From: CBDTTW01 sp965363675 | GTDB taxonomy: Bacteria > Bacteroidota > Rhodothermia > Rhodothermales > DASSAV01 | DNA length: 7,213 nucleotides | Reading direction: 5' to 3' | Assembly: GCA_965363675.1 (NCBI GenBank) | Contig: CBDTTW010000154.1 | Coordinates: 1 to 7,213, forward strand | In this document: piece by piece, positions 5,366 through 7,213 of the stretch | Layout: each line of letters starts with the position of its first letter | Numbering within the stretch: the first letter of the stretch is position 1 | The notes under the pieces: generated by a model | Databases searched by the model: none | Told to the model about the DNA's origin: nothing | What the model saw: only the letters and a program-made list of their open reading frames with translations | Position numbers and translations under genes: made by a program

Positions 5366-7213
5366 ATGGAACAAGCGGAACGCGACATAAGGCAGGCCAT
5401 ACAGCTTCGGCTGTACGTCGTGGCGGCGCTGCTGGCGCTGTTCCCGCTGGCTATTGCCCTTCAGGTCGTGCGCCTGGCGACCTTCGGCGGGGCGCCGCTG
5501 CGCGCCCAGGGCCGCGCCCAGGCCAGCCTCATCGAGACCATCCCGGCCATTCGCGGCTCTATCCTCGACGCCGCCGAGCGCGTGCTGGCCGTGGACGCCG
5601 GCCGCTACGCCCTCGGCGTGGACCCCGGCATCGAGGGCTTCGACGAGGCGGCCCCCGACTTCTACAAGCGCCTCGCCAAGCTGACGGGCACGCCCGCCTC
5701 CACGTTTCGCCGCCGCGTGAAGCAGCGCGCCAGCCCGCGCTACGCCGAGCTGGTGCGCAACCTCACCGAGACGCAGAAGGAGCAGGTCGAGGCGTGGGAC
5801 ACGCCGGGCGTGGTGCTGGAGGCCCGTTTCGAGCGGCGCTACACCTACCGCACGGCGGCGGCCCACCTGCTCGGCTACGTCGATATCGACGGGCGGGGCG
5901 TGAGCGGTCTCGAAAGCCGGTACGATGCGCAGCTTCGCGGGACGCCCGGCCGGCAGGCGCTCAAGCGCGACCGCCTCAACGCGACGAAGGCGTTCGTGGG
6001 CGGCCTGGCCGTCGAGCCGCAGCACGGCGAGTCGCTCGTGCTGACCGTAGACCTGGTGCGCCAGACGCTGCTGGAGGAAGAGCTGGCCGCCGGCGTGGCC
6101 GAGACGGGCGCGCATTGGGGTGTGGCCGCCGCCATGGACCCCCGCACCGGCGCCGTCCTGGCGATGGCGAGCGCGCCCACCTACGACCCCAACGCGCCGC
6201 AGCGCTACAGCCACGACGCCCGCCGCAACCGCGCCGTGACCGACCGCATCGAGCCCGGATCGACGTTCAAGATGGTCACGGCCGTGGCCGCCGTAGACCA
6301 GGGGCGCGTAGATCTGCAAACCGTCATCGACACGGGGCCGGGGTGGGCCGTCTTCGGGGGGCGCCCCCTGCGCGACGCGCACACGCACGGCCCGATCACC
6401 TTCGCCGAGGCCATCGCGCACTCGTCCAACGTAGCCCTGGCGCAAATCGGCACGAGCCTGCCCAAAGGCGTGCTGTACCAGTACGCCCGCGACCTCGGTT
6501 TCGGGCAGCCCACCTACATCGACTTGCCGGGCGAGGTGGCGGGGCTGCTCAAGAAGCCCGAGCGCTGGAGCCGCACCACGCACTCACGCCTGAGCATCGG
6601 CTACGAGGTGGACGTGACGCCCATCCAGCTGCTGGCCGCCTACTGCGCGCTCGCCAACGGCGGCATCCTCGTGCGTCCCTACGTGGTGGCCGAGCGCCGC
6701 GACGTGACGGGGCGCGCCGTCTGGAAAGCCGCGCCGGACTCGGTGCGCCGCGTCTTCAGCGCGCGCACGGCGGCCCGGCTGCTGCCGGCCTTCGAGCAGG
6801 TGGTGCAATCCGGGACGGCCCGGCGGGCGCAGCTCGCGGGGCTGCGCGTGGCCGGCAAAACCGGCACAGCCAACAAGGCTACCGGCGGCGTCTACCGGGG
6901 CGCGCACCGCGCCTCGTTCGTCGGCTTCTTCCCGGCCGACGACCCGGCCGTGGCGATGATCGTCGTGCTCGACGAGCCCAACGGCATGGGCGGGGCGGCG
7001 GCGGCGCCGGTGTTCCAGCGCATCGCGCAGCGCTGGATCGGGACGCTGCCGCGCGTGGCCGAGCGTGTGGCGCCGGCGCCGCCTTTGCCGCGCCCGCGCA
7101 TGCAACGCACGCCCGCCGTGGAGGGCTATCCGTACCGCCTGGCCGCCGACCGCCTGCTCGCGGCCGGTCTGGAGCCGCGCGCAGCGGGGCGCGCCCGGCC
7201 GTGGCAGCCGGTG
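5366..7213 (+). CDS. ftsI: septal peptidoglycan transpeptidase FtsI/PBP3 (class B PBP), 3' end outside window
   Basis: The frame is open from ATG 5366 to the right edge: 616 codons. FtsI cross-links septal peptidoglycan with FtsW. A short cytoplasmic tail is followed by one transmembrane helix (about 15-35), then the pedestal domain beginning with PAIRGSILDAAERVLA at 60-75 and running to about 225. The transpeptidase domain (about 250-555) has all three penicillin-binding motifs: S299-TFK302 in EPGSTFKMV (acylated serine), SSN at 353-355 and KTG at 498-500 in AGKTGTA. SIGYEVDVTPIQLLAAY (410-426) resembles Bacteroidota-type FtsI. A Pro-rich linker (about 568-582) leads into a PASTA-like segment (VEGYPYRLAADRLLAAGLEP) that is cut by the window edge. 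The pedestal motif usually reads RGxIxDR; here Ala-Ala-Glu-Arg follows the Asp. The gene follows ftsL by six bases with a weak ribosome site. murE would be expected next. Confidence 0.95.
   Translation, partial: MEQAERDIRQAIQLRLYVVAALLALFPLAIALQVVRLATFGGAPLRAQGRAQASLIETIPAIRGSILDAAERVLAVDAGRYALGVDPGIEGFDEAAPDFYKRLAKLTGTPASTFRRRVKQRASPRYAELVRNLTETQKEQVEAWDTPGVVLEARFERRYTYRTAAAHLLGYVDIDGRGVSGLESRYDAQLRGTPGRQALKRDRLNATKAFVGGLAVEPQHGESLVLTVDLVRQTLLEEELAAGVAETGAHWGVAAAMDPRTGAVLAMASAPTYDPNAPQRYSHDARRNRAVTDRIEPGSTFKMVTAVAAVDQGRVDLQTVIDTGPGWAVFGGRPLRDAHTHGPITFAEAIAHSSNVALAQIGTSLPKGVLYQYARDLGFGQPTYIDLPGEVAGLLKKPERWSRTTHSRLSIGYEVDVTPIQLLAAYCALANGGILVRPYVVAERRDVTGRAVWKAAPDSVRRVFSARTAARLLPAFEQVVQSGTARRAQLAGLRVAGKTGTANKATGGVYRGAHRASFVGFFPADDPAVAMIVVLDEPNGMGGAAAAPVFQRIAQRWIGTLPRVAERVAPAPPLPRPRMQRTPAVEGYPYRLAADRLLAAGLEPRAAGRARPWQPV

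Noticed and set aside
4796..6583. 595-codon open frame on the - strand, antisense to rsmH, ftsL and ftsI
   Set aside because: It is a composition shadow: it crosses three real genes and their boundaries, with no recognisable motif or ribosome site.

Overview
The window is a GC-rich (by eye roughly 68-70% G+C) stretch of bacterial chromosome with every gene on the + strand. The core is the start of a division and cell wall (dcw) cluster, mraZ-rsmH-ftsL-ftsI. It is preceded by pyrG (CTP synthase) and by the tail of what looks like a glycan or lipid-glycan gene group. The gene order, the tiny FtsL, the SIGYEV segment in FtsI, a PASTA-like C-terminus on FtsI and the PyrG and MraZ sequences fit a high-GC member of the Rhodothermota/Bacteroidota lineage. 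That placement is recognition from memory, not a search.

Layout. Positions 2-355 hold the 3' end of a GT4-type glycosyltransferase cut by the window edge. Positions 362-1186 hold a class I SAM-dependent methyltransferase six bases further on, probably co-transcribed with it. Positions 1187-1346 are a short gap with a weak candidate terminator. pyrG occupies 1347-3050, using a GTG start. Positions 3051-3503 are the only long non-coding stretch. It contains a possible pyrG terminator, a perfect 9-bp inverted repeat, a 12-bp direct repeat and twelve copies of the hexamer GTGGGG on one strand or the other. Two of the tandem pairs are spaced exactly 10 bp apart, and one pair sits just upstream of mraZ, as expected for MraZ operator boxes. 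mraZ (3504-3962), rsmH (3949-4950), ftsL (4970-5359) and ftsI (5366 to the right edge, incomplete) are packed with overlaps or gaps of a few bases and almost certainly form one transcription unit.

How the genes work together. MraZ is the DNA-binding regulator of the dcw operon and probably acts on the GTGGGG boxes in front of its own gene. RsmH methylates 16S rRNA. FtsL is a small bitopic divisome scaffold protein. FtsI is the septal peptidoglycan transpeptidase that works with FtsW, FtsQ, FtsL and FtsB. PyrG makes CTP for RNA, DNA and phospholipid synthesis.

I found no wholly new system. Most of the window is well-known housekeeping genes. The part most worth a second look is the 450-bp GTGGGG-rich regulatory region between pyrG and mraZ. 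No tRNA, rRNA, CRISPR array, insertion sequence or phage gene is visible.
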